This document shows positions 19,357 to 27,911 of a stretch of 64,000 bases of DNA, one piece after another. Under the pieces are notes generated by a model. That model had not been told where the DNA came from. It made no database searches and saw nothing but the letters and a program-made list of their open reading frames with translations. The position numbers and the translations under genes were made by a program. Numbering within the stretch: position 1 is the first letter of the stretch; each line of letters starts with the position of its first letter. The stretch lies in assembly GCA_029262195.1 (NCBI GenBank), contig JAJCZX010000014.1:186001-250000 (forward strand), read 5' to 3'. Source of the DNA: Gemmatimonadota bacterium (GTDB lineage Bacteria > Gemmatimonadota > Gemmatimonadetes > Gemmatimonadales > GWC2-71-9).

Positions 19357-19370
19357 CAGGCTTTCGTTTA

Positions 19371-19480
19371 AACTAACTAGTCAGTCTATATCAACAATTG
19401 AATCCAGTCAATGGCGCGACTCGCTTTGCGCCGGATAGACAGAGGAAACGCCTTTTTTGCTGCTCATTTTACTAGTAGTA
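19371..19480. promoter_or_regulatory. ACTAGT-centred dyads in the TPR/TetR divergent region (possible TetR operators)
   Basis: Two sites share an ACTAGT core. Site one, CTAACTAGTCAG at about 19374-19385, is a near-palindrome (10 of 12 positions) and extends with weaker symmetry to 18 bp, just upstream of the TPR gene. Site two, TTACTAGTAG near 19469-19478, contains the perfect palindrome TACTAGTA and lies about 65 bp before the TetR start. This layout fits autoregulation plus control of the divergent gene. Confidence 0.45.
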
Positions 19481-19540
19481 GACACTTGTCCGCGAATAGA
19501 CTAATTGGTACAGTTAAACCATCTAATTCATCGGAGAACG

Positions 19541-20188
19541 ATGCCTCGAAGTGGAGTAGACACCAAAGATAGGATTCTCGAAGCAGCCCGTCGAGAGATC
19601 ATGCGCAGGGGGTTCGCCGCCACCTCAATAGATGCGATTCAGGATGCCGCGGGAATCAGTCGCGGAACTTTTTTCTACCACTTTCCGACTAAGGACCAAC
19701 TCGCTCGTACCCTGCTGCACCGCTACGCAGAGTCTGATCGAGAGTTGGTCGATGGCCTGATGGCCCGGGCAGAAAAGCTTGCGAGTGACCCGCTCCAGCA
19801 ACTACTGATCTTTGTTTCCCTCCACGAAGATCTTTTCGCGGACTCCGATGACTCCGATCCGGGCTGCCTTTTCGGGTCGTTCTCTTACGAAGCAGGGTTG
19901 TTCGATGACGAAACCCACCGGGCGATAAAGGGCGCCCTGAGGCACTGGCGTGCCGTTGTAAGCACGAAACTTGAAGCGGCAATTCTCCTCCACGAACCGC
20001 GAACGGCTGTCGACCCTACCCTGGTCGCGGATCTAGCATACGGCATTTTTCAGGGGGCGTTTATTCTTTCGAGGATGGAATCCAAAACCTCATTGATGAT
20101 CGACCACATTCGCCAGTTGCGAACCCATATCGAGCTTTTGTTTGGAGTTGAAAACGCGAGCGAGCTACCGAGAAACACCACCCAGTAG
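19541..20188 (+). CDS. TetR/AcrR-family transcriptional regulator
   Basis: Regulator of 215 residues. The N-terminal helix-turn-helix is clear: KDRILEAARREIMRRGFAAT, then IDAIQDAAGISRGTFFYHFP and KDQLARTLL. The C-terminal ligand domain contains DPGCLFGSFSYEAGLFDDE, reminiscent of the AcuR/NemR-like subgroup that senses small electrophiles, although the ligand is not certain. I chose ATG at 19541 (GGAGAACG just upstream) over a TTG 12 codons earlier. It diverges from the TPR gene, with ACTAGT-centred dyads between them. Confidence 0.9.
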   Translation: MPRSGVDTKDRILEAARREIMRRGFAATSIDAIQDAAGISRGTFFYHFPTKDQLARTLLHRYAESDRELVDGLMARAEKLASDPLQQLLIFVSLHEDLFADSDDSDPGCLFGSFSYEAGLFDDETHRAIKGALRHWRAVVSTKLEAAILLHEPRTAVDPTLVADLAYGIFQGAFILSRMESKTSLMIDHIRQLRTHIELLFGVENASELPRNTTQ

Positions 20189-20253
20189 TCTATTCCAAGA
20201 ACATCTCTGTTTGCATTGACGAAACGGGGACGAATACCGAAGTTTTAACCGTT

Positions 20254-20493
20254 GTGGAGACGGGCGCCGCTGACATATCGACAGATGGGACGGGACAGGT
20301 GGAGGACGAAGAGAAGAATCAAACCTCGGTTGGTCAAATAATTGCATTTGGGGTAATTGCCGGAATTGTGGCTGGTGTAGCCACGTTCTTAGCCATGCGC
20401 TCGTTCGGAATGGGCATCAATCCGGCAACTGTCGCTGGGGTCGCAGGAGCTATCGCGGGTGGTATGATCCCTTCGCTTGTATCGAGGATCTGA
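20254..20493 (+). CDS. Small membrane protein, unknown function
   Basis: Protein of 79 residues: an acidic N-terminus (about 1-26) and two closely spaced hydrophobic segments, IIAFGVIAGIVAGVATFLAM and TVAGVAGAIAGGMIPSLV. The segments are rich in small residues (Gly/Ala), as in glycine-zipper membrane proteins. GTG start with no strong ribosome-binding site. Supported by composition only; it may be transcribed with the TetR gene 65 bases upstream. The following 270 bases to the next gene hold no convincing gene. Confidence 0.5.
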   Translation: METGAADISTDGTGQVEDEEKNQTSVGQIIAFGVIAGIVAGVATFLAMRSFGMGINPATVAGVAGAIAGGMIPSLVSRI

Positions 20494-20763
20494 GTGCATA
20501 GGCCAGCTTCGATTGTCACAGCGACGCCGAATTCTCTGGCGGTGGGCGCAGCGAACATCAGGGTGCCGGGACACACTTTCCTCTTCAGCGTTGTACGCCC
20601 GGCCCTTTCTAAGTGAAAATAATGGGCATGGGTTTCGTATAACCACCGGTTACGATCACCATGGTTTTCGAGGCCAAATAACTAAAGCCTCCCGGCGGGA
20701 ACCCAACTTTCTGGGAGGGGTTTCATTGCTATACATTGTCCCCTGACAACCTTTTGAGATCAA

Positions 20764-21108
20764 ATGAACCCTCAAACGCCAACAATCGCCCCAAATGACT
20801 GCTACACGTTGCTTTCGCTGGTTGAGGCTCCCAACTACGCGTACCGCATCTCCGCGATGGTCACCGATCTCACCGGTGGACGGGTGCGTCTCGAAGCGGG
20901 AAACCTGCACCGAGCGCTACAGAAGTTAGTACGACAGGGACTTTTAGAGACAATTCCAACTCCACCGGGAGCAACAGGCGACAATCGGCGGAGGTACTAC
21001 GAGTTGACCGACCTTGGGCGACGTGCCCTTGCCACGCAGGCAGTACAAATCGGTGACCTCGCGGCCGCTCTGGGTCGCGCGCGCCCGCGCCTTGAGGCGG
21101 AAGGCTGA
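20764..21108 (+). CDS. PadR-family transcriptional regulator
   Basis: Winged-helix regulator of 114 residues. Recognisable parts are NDCYTLLSLVEAPNYAYRIS, the recognition helix region VRLEAGNLHRALQKLVRQGL, and the wing GDNRRRYYELTDLGRRALA. It precedes an ADOP permease with an eight-base gap, so it probably controls that operon. The N-terminal HG of most PadR proteins is replaced by NYAYRI. A TATACAT box about 30 bases before the ATG could be the promoter. Confidence 0.87.
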   Translation: MNPQTPTIAPNDCYTLLSLVEAPNYAYRISAMVTDLTGGRVRLEAGNLHRALQKLVRQGLLETIPTPPGATGDNRRRYYELTDLGRRALATQAVQIGDLAAALGRARPRLEAEG

Positions 21109-21115
21109 CGTCACG

Positions 21116-23773
21116 TTGCAAAACGAACCGCTGAGCGTAAAAGCCGCTTTAGTTCTTTACCGCGCCCTCCTGGTACTCTACCCCGCGCGGTACCGGCGTG
21201 AACATCGTGATGAAATGGAGGCGTTCCTAGAAGAACGTTGCGAAACGGAATACAGAACTGGTGGGGCTACCGGAGTGGCGTTAACCGTGTCGTCATGTGT
21301 CGGTGATCTCCTCTGGCACGGAACGGTCGCAAGGACTAGGGCAGCAACCGAACGGAGCCGATCGGTCTTCAAACCCGATCCAAACCGTGAGGGAATTGGC
21401 AACATTGGCCGTGATTTGCTGCTGGCAGTGAGGTCCCACCTACGGGCGCCGCGGTTCGCGCTTATCACCATCGCTATCATCGGAATCGTTGCCGCCGTCA
21501 ATCTCGTAAGTGTCGCGTTTGTGCAACGTGCTCTTCACTCTGGATCACTCTACAGCACCTCATCACGTCTCGTACAGGTTTTTGCGGACGTCCCGGCGGC
21601 CGACGTCACGAAGGTCGGACTTTCATGGCAACATTTCCTGCGTCTTAAAACCCCTCAAACAGTTGAATCGCCGTTCGAACATATTGCGTCCCATACGCAG
21701 CCGACCAATGTCCTCGTGCGGCGTGGCCGGGGGACCCAGGTGGTCACGAGGACCGCCTACGCCACCGCTTCGCTCCTACCAACACTCGGCGTCGAACCGG
21801 TGCTGGGGCGGCATTTTTCCACAGCGGAAGATTCGCCCGGAGGCGAACGCGTCGTGATCATTGGGCCCGACATTGCCCGCCAGTTCTTTGGTACGGCAGA
21901 CCCCATCGGCGCAGCCATCGAAACAAACGGAATAACCCGGACTATTGTGGGAGTCCTGCCTCCGGCTTTTAGACTTCCCGGCGAGTTCCGATCGGTCGAA
22001 CGTACGCAGATTATTCTACCACTTCCGATTGACGATGCGTTCAGTGCGCCGAATCTCAATTTTCAAGTCGTCGCAACTCTGAGGAGGAGGGGTGATGAAG
22101 ACCAAGCACGTAAGTGGATCCAACGTCAAATAAGCCTCGATCCGGGCCCTCGGATCAATGCGTCCGTCATAGGTTTCCGGAGTGAATTGATCAACTCGGT
22201 TGGCCTACTAGCATTAGTGATGCTGGGAACCGGTGGATTACTCAGCCTCGTCGGGTACGCGAACGTCTCCTTTCTTTCGATAGCCCGGGCGCAAGAGAGA
22301 AACTCCGAATTTTCGATCCGAAAAGCGGTGGGGTGTAAACCAAAAAAACTCAGTATCCAGTTGGTTTCGGAGTGGACGTTGCTGGCGGGGGCTGGCACCG
22401 CCGTTGCGATCATCCCGGCAGCTTGGTCCACCGAAGCGATTTCTTCGGTTCTGCCCACATTAGCATTCCTCGCCGAAACTCAAATCGGGATCACCACCGT
22501 ATTCGTCGCAGGAGTGAGTTCAATCATTCTGGCCATAACGTTCGGCGCTCTCCCTATGGTCCTAGCCGCTCTCAGAGTTCGCCCTGGCGGGAGCACAGGG
22601 CAACTTCGGACCGACCGCATTCCCCTTCGAGATTTTGCGTTGGGATTGCAACTGGCCCTGGCGACCGCCCTCAGCGTCGGATCGGTTTTGATGGTGAAAA
22701 CAATCAATAACCTCGACGGAGTTAGCACCGGCATCGCGCAAAACGACGTGCTGCTGTTGCCGCTCGGGTTTTCAGGCTTCACATCCCGCGGCGGGGGCGA
22801 CCGACACACTCTTCTCGAAGAGCTACGGTTTCGGCTAAATGGCATTGAATCCATAGATGCGGTCGGGTTTATATCAAGATCCCCCCTTCCACCATATCCC
22901 ACCGATCTGTCATTCGAAATTCAGGGGCGCGCCTCTCCGTCGGATCAAATACCAAATGCCGATTGGGCGGCGATCAGCGGAGAGTATTTTCAGGCCGCCG
23001 GAATCAAACTGATCGCGGGGAGTTATCTCTCTCACGCCGAAACCGTTCCGGAAGCAGTCGTCAACGAGGCTATGGCCTCCAGGTTCTGGGATAACGGTAC
23101 CCCGGTGGGGGGCCAGATCCGAGCCTATGGCAAGTGGTTCACGGTCGTGGGCGTTGTGGAGAGCACGAGCAACCGGGGACTCGGAGCTTCACCTCGAGCG
23201 GAGGTTTATTTTCCGACGCAGCAACTTGGCGTTACAAACACCGGATCACTCAACGTCACACTCGTTGCGTCAACGACGCTCGAGCCCGAACGCCTCCTGG
23301 CAATTGTGAGCAACGAACTGGATCCACGGTTCGCCGCCGGTGTCCCGATTTCATCGGACGAACTGTTGAGGGCATCCATCGCCGACAGGACACTCACGAT
23401 GATGTTCCTTACCACTTTCGCAGTCATTGCCCTTGTACTGACGGTGGCCGGAGTATCAGGTACCGTAGCGCTTTCAGTGAGACAACGAACCAGGGAGATG
23501 GGGCTCCGTGCCGCATTGGGCGCTACTCGCTTCGACGTAGTCACCATTTTCCCCCTCAGTCAGGCTCCAGCGGCTCTGTTTGGCCTAACCGCAGGCCTAG
23601 TTCTCTCTTCCCGGCTGGCTCAACTCATGGAGCCCATGCTCTACGAACCGCAGGCGTTCGAATCAAAGGTCTTCGCTGTAGTACTCGGCATAATAATACT
23701 ACTGTGGACCATTGCCGCGTTTTCACCGGCAGTACTTGCCACCAGGCAAGCCCCAGCCAACAACCTGAGATAG
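21116..23773 (+). CDS. ADOP-family ABC permease
   Basis: Duplicated orphan permease of about 885 residues. The prefix domain reads LYRALLVLYPARYRREHRDE near 13-32. A first helix (FALITIAIIGIVAAVNLVSVAF) follows, but the usual [11 protein letters not shown] motif is degenerate here (VNLVSVAFVQRALHSGSLYS), so this copy has diverged. The MacB-type periplasmic domains and C-terminal VRQRTREMGLRAALGATRFD motif are present. Start set at TTG 21116, just after the PadR stop; an open frame extends further upstream but would overlap PadR deeply. No ATPase gene adjacent. Confidence 0.85.
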   Translation: MQNEPLSVKAALVLYRALLVLYPARYRREHRDEMEAFLEERCETEYRTGGATGVALTVSSCVGDLLWHGTVARTRAATERSRSVFKPDPNREGIGNIGRDLLLAVRSHLRAPRFALITIAIIGIVAAVNLVSVAFVQRALHSGSLYSTSSRLVQVFADVPAADVTKVGLSWQHFLRLKTPQTVESPFEHIASHTQPTNVLVRRGRGTQVVTRTAYATASLLPTLGVEPVLGRHFSTAEDSPGGERVVIIGPDIARQFFGTADPIGAAIETNGITRTIVGVLPPAFRLPGEFRSVERTQIILPLPIDDAFSAPNLNFQVVATLRRRGDEDQARKWIQRQISLDPGPRINASVIGFRSELINSVGLLALVMLGTGGLLSLVGYANVSFLSIARAQERNSEFSIRKAVGCKPKKLSIQLVSEWTLLAGAGTAVAIIPAAWSTEAISSVLPTLAFLAETQIGITTVFVAGVSSIILAITFGALPMVLAALRVRPGGSTGQLRTDRIPLRDFALGLQLALATALSVGSVLMVKTINNLDGVSTGIAQNDVLLLPLGFSGFTSRGGGDRHTLLEELRFRLNGIESIDAVGFISRSPLPPYPTDLSFEIQGRASPSDQIPNADWAAISGEYFQAAGIKLIAGSYLSHAETVPEAVVNEAMASRFWDNGTPVGGQIRAYGKWFTVVGVVESTSNRGLGASPRAEVYFPTQQLGVTNTGSLNVTLVASTTLEPERLLAIVSNELDPRFAAGVPISSDELLRASIADRTLTMMFLTTFAVIALVLTVAGVSGTVALSVRQRTREMGLRAALGATRFDVVTIFPLSQAPAALFGLTAGLVLSSRLAQLMEPMLYEPQAFESKVFAVVLGIIILLWTIAAFSPAVLATRQAPANNLR

Positions 23774-23813
23774 GGATCGACAACCCCGCCGGGGAACAAA
23801 AAGGTTTCATTGT

Positions 23814-23845
23814 GTATTAACATTGTGCAATAACAATGTTAATAC
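23814..23845. promoter_or_regulatory. Perfect 13-bp inverted repeat before the amidohydrolase gene
   Basis: Arms GTATTAACATTGT (23814-23826) and ACAATGTTAATAC (23833-23845) are exact reverse complements around a 6-base centre, GCAATA. The element is AT-rich and is not followed by a T-run, so it is unlikely to be an intrinsic terminator of the upstream permease gene. Its position just before the amidohydrolase start suggests an operator or an RNA hairpin in the leader. Confidence 0.55.
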
Positions 23846-23868
23846 TGACACCCAAAGACCAAAAGCCA

Positions 23869-25806
23869 ATGAAAACCGAAACCACCAGGTCCCGCTCGGC
23901 TACACATCGACTCGTCGCCGCTTTTTCTGTCGCCTTAGCCCTGGCCTGTGGAGGAGACGGCCCGACCCCACCGCCTGCCGACGGAGGCGGTGGCGGCACA
24001 CCTCAAATCACTACCGTAGTTTTGGACGCTAGCCTGGATACGCTCGAATCACTTGCCTCATCAATCATCCTCAAGGCGGCGGCAGTCGACGCATTGGGTG
24101 ATACACTCGATGCGAGTTTCGAGTGGGCAAGCAGCGACCCTGCAATTGCCTCGGTGAGCAGCACTGGTCGAGTCGTTGCTGTGGCCAACGGCACCACGAC
24201 GGTTACAGCTACAGCGGACGATCAATCCGGTTCAGCAACGATAGTAGTCAAACAAAAGGTGGCGCGTGTTTCACTGACCGCTACCGTACAATTTATCGCG
24301 CCGGGCGATACAGTGACGTTTGTCATCGAAGCTCTCGACGCGAGAAACAACTCGGTCGCTGATGCTTCGGTCTCGGCCACTTCGTCCGACGAATTGGTAA
24401 TATCAGTGACGTCGGTTGGCACGGCAATTGGCATTGCAAACGGTCGCGCCACCATAGTCGCATCCTCCAACGGGGTTTCCGAGACATTGGACATTTGGGT
24501 GGGTGAGGACGTTTCGGGCTCGCTGGCAATCGTTGGTGCCGGGGTCGTGGACACCGTTGGAACGGTCATGGCTACTCCCATGACGATCATAGTCACTGGC
24601 GGAGTCATCTCCGCGATCGGTCCGGTCGGATCTGTCTCAATACCGGCGGGAGCGTTCGTTGTGGACGGCACCAACCGCTTCGCGGTGCCCGGCCTGGCAG
24701 ACCTGCACACCCACGTTGGATTCGGATTGAGCCCTTCGAACTTGCTTCAGTATGTAGCGGCCGGAGTAACCACCATTCTGAATTTGGGTCACTTTAACGA
24801 CGCCGAGTTTGCCACAGTAAGGCAACAGGTTTCCGCAGGAACCCTACTCGGTCCAACTATCCATTCAGCTGGAAAGGTCCTGGACGGTCCCACCAGCCCC
24901 AACGTCGGAAGCGCGGTTTTTAAAATCGTCTCCAACCGTACCGAAGGTATTGCGGCGGTGCAAGCAGACCAGGCCGCTGGCCATGACTTCATCAAAGTCT
25001 ACAACGACCTCGATTCTCTCACCTACATAGCAATAGCCGAGGAAGCGAGACGATTGGGAATGCCCGTGGTCGGTCACGGCGTTCGTAGGGTTGGACTGGA
25101 CGGTTTGGTAGCCGACGGCATGGATGCGATCGCCCACGGAGAGGAAATTTTCTACACCCACTTCGCAAGTACGATTGATACGAGCAAAATCCCCTCCGCG
25201 GTCGCGACCATTCAAATCGGAAACACGTGGGTCATGCCGAATCTGTCGACCTTTTTCAGGATCGCCCAACAATGGGGAAACACGGCGGCCTACTCGGCGA
25301 TGAAAAGCGAACCTGAATTTCGATACATGCACCCCATCTGGATCGGCTCGTGGGACAACATACATGCAGGTAGCTTCGGCAACCGATCGGGCACTCTTTT
25401 CCCCACGTTCGCCTTTCTACAGGTGCTGATGAGGGAATTGGATGTTGCTTCGGTCCCCTTCCTGCTTTCAACCGATTCTCCGGGAATTCCAGGGATGTAC
25501 CCGGGTGCCAGCATTCATTTGGACATGCAACTATTGCAGGATTCCGTCGGCATGTCCCCTGCAAGGGTCCTTCAAGCCGGCACAAGCAACGCAGGGAAAT
25601 TCGTCGGCGACCGGTTGAACCTGCCCACTCCTTTCGGTGTCATCGAAGTCGGCGCTAGAGCTGATATCATCCTCGTCGGCTCCGATCCTACGGTTGACGT
25701 TCGGGTCCTGCGAAACCACCTCGGAGTGGTGGTGAAAGGTCGGTGGATGAGCCGTTCTACGCTGAACTACATGTTGGAACAGCAGGCTCAGAGATTCGGC
25801 AATTAG
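23869..25806 (+). CDS. Amidohydrolase with N-terminal Ig-like (BIG2) domains, lipoprotein
   Basis: Protein of about 645 residues. A lipoprotein signal (AFSVALALAC) is followed by a Gly/Pro linker, then two bacterial Ig-like domains (WASSDPAIASVSSTGRVVAV, then a second with VSATSSDELVISV). The C-terminal amidohydrolase begins LAIVGAGVVDTVGTVMATPM. The metal-binding HxH is in PGLADLHTHVGFGL, further metal-site candidates are KVYND, GHGVRR and AHGEE, and the late Asp is in LLSTDSPG. The family hydrolyses amide or related bonds, for example in imidazolonepropionase- and prolidase-like enzymes. I chose the ATG at 23869 because an earlier ATG lies inside the inverted repeat. Confidence 0.85.
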   Translation: MKTETTRSRSATHRLVAAFSVALALACGGDGPTPPPADGGGGGTPQITTVVLDASLDTLESLASSIILKAAAVDALGDTLDASFEWASSDPAIASVSSTGRVVAVANGTTTVTATADDQSGSATIVVKQKVARVSLTATVQFIAPGDTVTFVIEALDARNNSVADASVSATSSDELVISVTSVGTAIGIANGRATIVASSNGVSETLDIWVGEDVSGSLAIVGAGVVDTVGTVMATPMTIIVTGGVISAIGPVGSVSIPAGAFVVDGTNRFAVPGLADLHTHVGFGLSPSNLLQYVAAGVTTILNLGHFNDAEFATVRQQVSAGTLLGPTIHSAGKVLDGPTSPNVGSAVFKIVSNRTEGIAAVQADQAAGHDFIKVYNDLDSLTYIAIAEEARRLGMPVVGHGVRRVGLDGLVADGMDAIAHGEEIFYTHFASTIDTSKIPSAVATIQIGNTWVMPNLSTFFRIAQQWGNTAAYSAMKSEPEFRYMHPIWIGSWDNIHAGSFGNRSGTLFPTFAFLQVLMRELDVASVPFLLSTDSPGIPGMYPGASIHLDMQLLQDSVGMSPARVLQAGTSNAGKFVGDRLNLPTPFGVIEVGARADIILVGSDPTVDVRVLRNHLGVVVKGRWMSRSTLNYMLEQQAQRFGN

Positions 25807-25870
25807 TGACAGCATGCCGAGGGAGGGGCCGACAAGCATTTGCGAACCGTCCCCTTCCGAGAAACGATAC

Positions 25871-26419
25871 CTAAATCTTGTCCTCCAAAATTTCATGTCT
25901 GGGTTGAGGGATTACCACCTTCTCAACCAGCAAGCCTTTCCCTTTGATCGCGTCAGCCCCGGCCTGGACAGCCGTTTCAACAGATGCTACGTCTCCAGTT
26001 AGAGTGACATAACCCTTCCCACCAATCGCCATGGCGAGATGGACTTCGATCAATTCAACTGCGGCTGCCTTAACCGCAGCATCGGCGGCTTCAATAATGG
26101 AGGCCACCGAAAAGGTTTCGATTATCCCTAAGGCTCCGGTGTTTTCCACTACTCTTGTTCCGCTAATCGCGGGGAACACATCTGGATGCACGTTAGGGAT
26201 CAGCAGGTCGTCCACCACGGTGTCTGCCCCGATCTCCAGGCCAACCTCGATGCTTGAGTTGACGGCTTCGGTTTTCCCTGCCACCATGACCATGAATTTC
26301 CCCGGGCAGATAGAGCGGTTGAACATAATCTTAACGTCGGCGGCTTTTAGCAGAGCGTCGGCGACCTCGTAGCCGCGCGCAATCGAAGTCAACTCAATTA
26401 AACCAATCGATCTTTCCAT
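25871..26419 (-). CDS. pduT: PduT-like tandem-BMC microcompartment shell protein
   Basis: Protein of 182 residues made of two BMC domains. The first is IGLIELTSIARGYEVADALL to about 90; the second begins ALGIIETFSVASIIEAADAA at about 95 and ends near 175. It matches PduT of the propanediol-utilisation compartment along its whole length, including Cys38 in SICPGK, the residue that ligates a [4Fe-4S] cluster at the trimer pore in characterised PduT. The cluster is thought to pass electrons across the shell. AAAGGCGAG lies before the ATG. It lies 28 bases after the pduS-like gene in one operon. No other shell gene is present in the window. Confidence 0.92.
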   Translation of the reverse strand: MERSIGLIELTSIARGYEVADALLKAADVKIMFNRSICPGKFMVMVAGKTEAVNSSIEVGLEIGADTVVDDLLIPNVHPDVFPAISGTRVVENTGALGIIETFSVASIIEAADAAVKAAAVELIEVHLAMAIGGKGYVTLTGDVASVETAVQAGADAIKGKGLLVEKVVIPQPRHEILEDKI

Positions 26420-26447
26420 CTAACTCGCCTTTGCCGACAAATAGTCG

Positions 26448-27806
26448 TCATTTCGTTATTGAGATTCGGTCTCCAACCGCGACAACGGTACCATCAATGC
26501 TCGCATGAACAGGGACACTCAACCCAGAATCGGCACGGGCAATCTTGTCGCCAGCCCTTACCCCGGATCCGACAGTTACGAGAGGCACGGCCGCAGCCCC
26601 TACGTGCTGGCTCACCGGTATGTCTACTCTGTCACCGGTTCCCGGATATTCCACCAGTCCGGCATGTCCTTCCAATCCAGTGAGCCCGAGTCGCCGCATC
26701 AGGCGCCCCGTGGGCACGTTGCGATACTCCTTCAACTGATGGACTTCTTTCATCATGTCCTGCTGCTTCGAGGGAGAGAGCCAGAGGTCTTTGTCCCTCA
26801 AATCCCGTTTCGTAGTAGCGCAGACTCCTTTGGGATCGAGGTTTTCTGGACACGCCCACAGCGAACAAACATTACACTCACAACATGCCTGTGCCCAGTG
26901 AGTTAACGTCTCTGAAAATTCGCCCGTGGTAAGAAGGGAACGCATGACCAGGTGCGGTTGAATCGGATAGCCGAGTAAATAGCGCGGGCACATCTCGGTA
27001 CAAAGTGAACATTGGTCGCAAGCCGACTTACCGAATCTCCGAAACGCCTTTTCCGGTTGACCCTTTCGTACCGCGACCTTTGAGTCCGCTGGAACGGCAA
27101 TCAGCCCGCTGGTCAAGCGCGTGACCGGGGCGGTGAGGTCGTCGGTCAAGCCCCCCATCATCGCCCCGCCGTCAATGAGAACGAAATCTTCGATAGTGAG
27201 CCCGCCCGCCGCCCCGATCAGATCGCTGTAACTCGTGCCCAGGGGCACCCACGCGGTAAAGGGGCGCTTCACGTGCCCCGTAACGGTAAGTATGGAATGT
27301 GTTACAGGATACCCCTCCACGGCTCGGTGGACGTTGTAAAGAGTCTCCACGTTCTGCACAACCACTCCAATATCGGGAGGGTATCCTCCTGCCGGAATGC
27401 GTTTACCGGTCGCCAGGTACACTATTTCGTATTCGTCACCGGCGGGATAGACGTCTTCCATCTCCAGGATGGAAACATTAGCCGGGAGGTGGGGGGTCAA
27501 CGCGTTGATCGATTCACGACTTTTTTCCTTGATCGCGATGACTCCCATCGAAGCACCAGTTTGATCCATCGCCAGCAGCAGCCCAGAAAGCACCTCTTGC
27601 GGGTGGTTTTCCATCAGGGCGTGATCCTTGTATAGGAGCGGCTCGCATTCGGCCCCGTTCGCTATCACCAGTTCCGCTTTGGTGGAGAGTTTCTGATAGG
27701 TGGGGAACCCTGCTCCCCCTGCACCCACTACTCCTGCGGCTTTGACGAGTTCAATCAAACTGTTTGTCCGTGCGTGTCCCATATTGGGACCGAAAGTAAG
27801 TGACAT
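26448..27806 (-). CDS. pduS: PduS-like cobalamin reductase (RnfC-type Fe-S flavoprotein)
   Basis: Protein of 452 residues, close to the length of known PduS. Visible parts are the nucleotide/FMN-binding glycine-rich loop GVVGAGGAGFPTYQKL (25-40), the RnfC motif NGAECEPLLYKDHAL (50-64), and two Fe-S binding sets: Cys263, 266, 269 and 273 (CDQCSLCTEMCP) and Cys308/309, 311, 314 and 319 (CCECNVCSLWACP). PduS reduces cob(III)alamin/cob(II)alamin to support B12 coenzyme recycling and binds PduT in known systems. It heads a two-gene operon with the PduT-like gene. An ATG eight codons later is an alternative start; neither has a strong ribosome-binding site. Confidence 0.92.
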   Translation of the reverse strand: MSLTFGPNMGHARTNSLIELVKAAGVVGAGGAGFPTYQKLSTKAELVIANGAECEPLLYKDHALMENHPQEVLSGLLLAMDQTGASMGVIAIKEKSRESINALTPHLPANVSILEMEDVYPAGDEYEIVYLATGKRIPAGGYPPDIGVVVQNVETLYNVHRAVEGYPVTHSILTVTGHVKRPFTAWVPLGTSYSDLIGAAGGLTIEDFVLIDGGAMMGGLTDDLTAPVTRLTSGLIAVPADSKVAVRKGQPEKAFRRFGKSACDQCSLCTEMCPRYLLGYPIQPHLVMRSLLTTGEFSETLTHWAQACCECNVCSLWACPENLDPKGVCATTKRDLRDKDLWLSPSKQQDMMKEVHQLKEYRNVPTGRLMRRLGLTGLEGHAGLVEYPGTGDRVDIPVSQHVGAAAVPLVTVGSGVRAGDKIARADSGLSVPVHASIDGTVVAVGDRISITK

Positions 27807-27911
27807 TTCGACCCGGGGCTAGAACATAAACATGGCGGTTCACCGATTCGTGCCGCTCGACAGGTGCCAGACCCTTTACTCGGTGGCCAGCTCTGGAGAC
27901 ATTTAGGCATC

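Noticed and set aside
20687..20723. Intrinsic terminator before the second PadR gene
   Set aside because: CCTCCC and GGGAGG can pair but only over six bases with a 19-base loop; the T-run after it is short, so I did not call it.
23134..23820. A 228-codon plus-strand frame in the second permease gene
   Set aside because: Shifted frame of a well-supported ADOP gene, Arg/Ser rich, no motif.
25871..27806. Complete propanediol- or ethanolamine-type microcompartment locus
   Set aside because: Only the shell protein and the reductase are present; no BMC-H, BMC-P, diol dehydratase, aldehyde dehydrogenase or phosphotransacylase gene is in the window.
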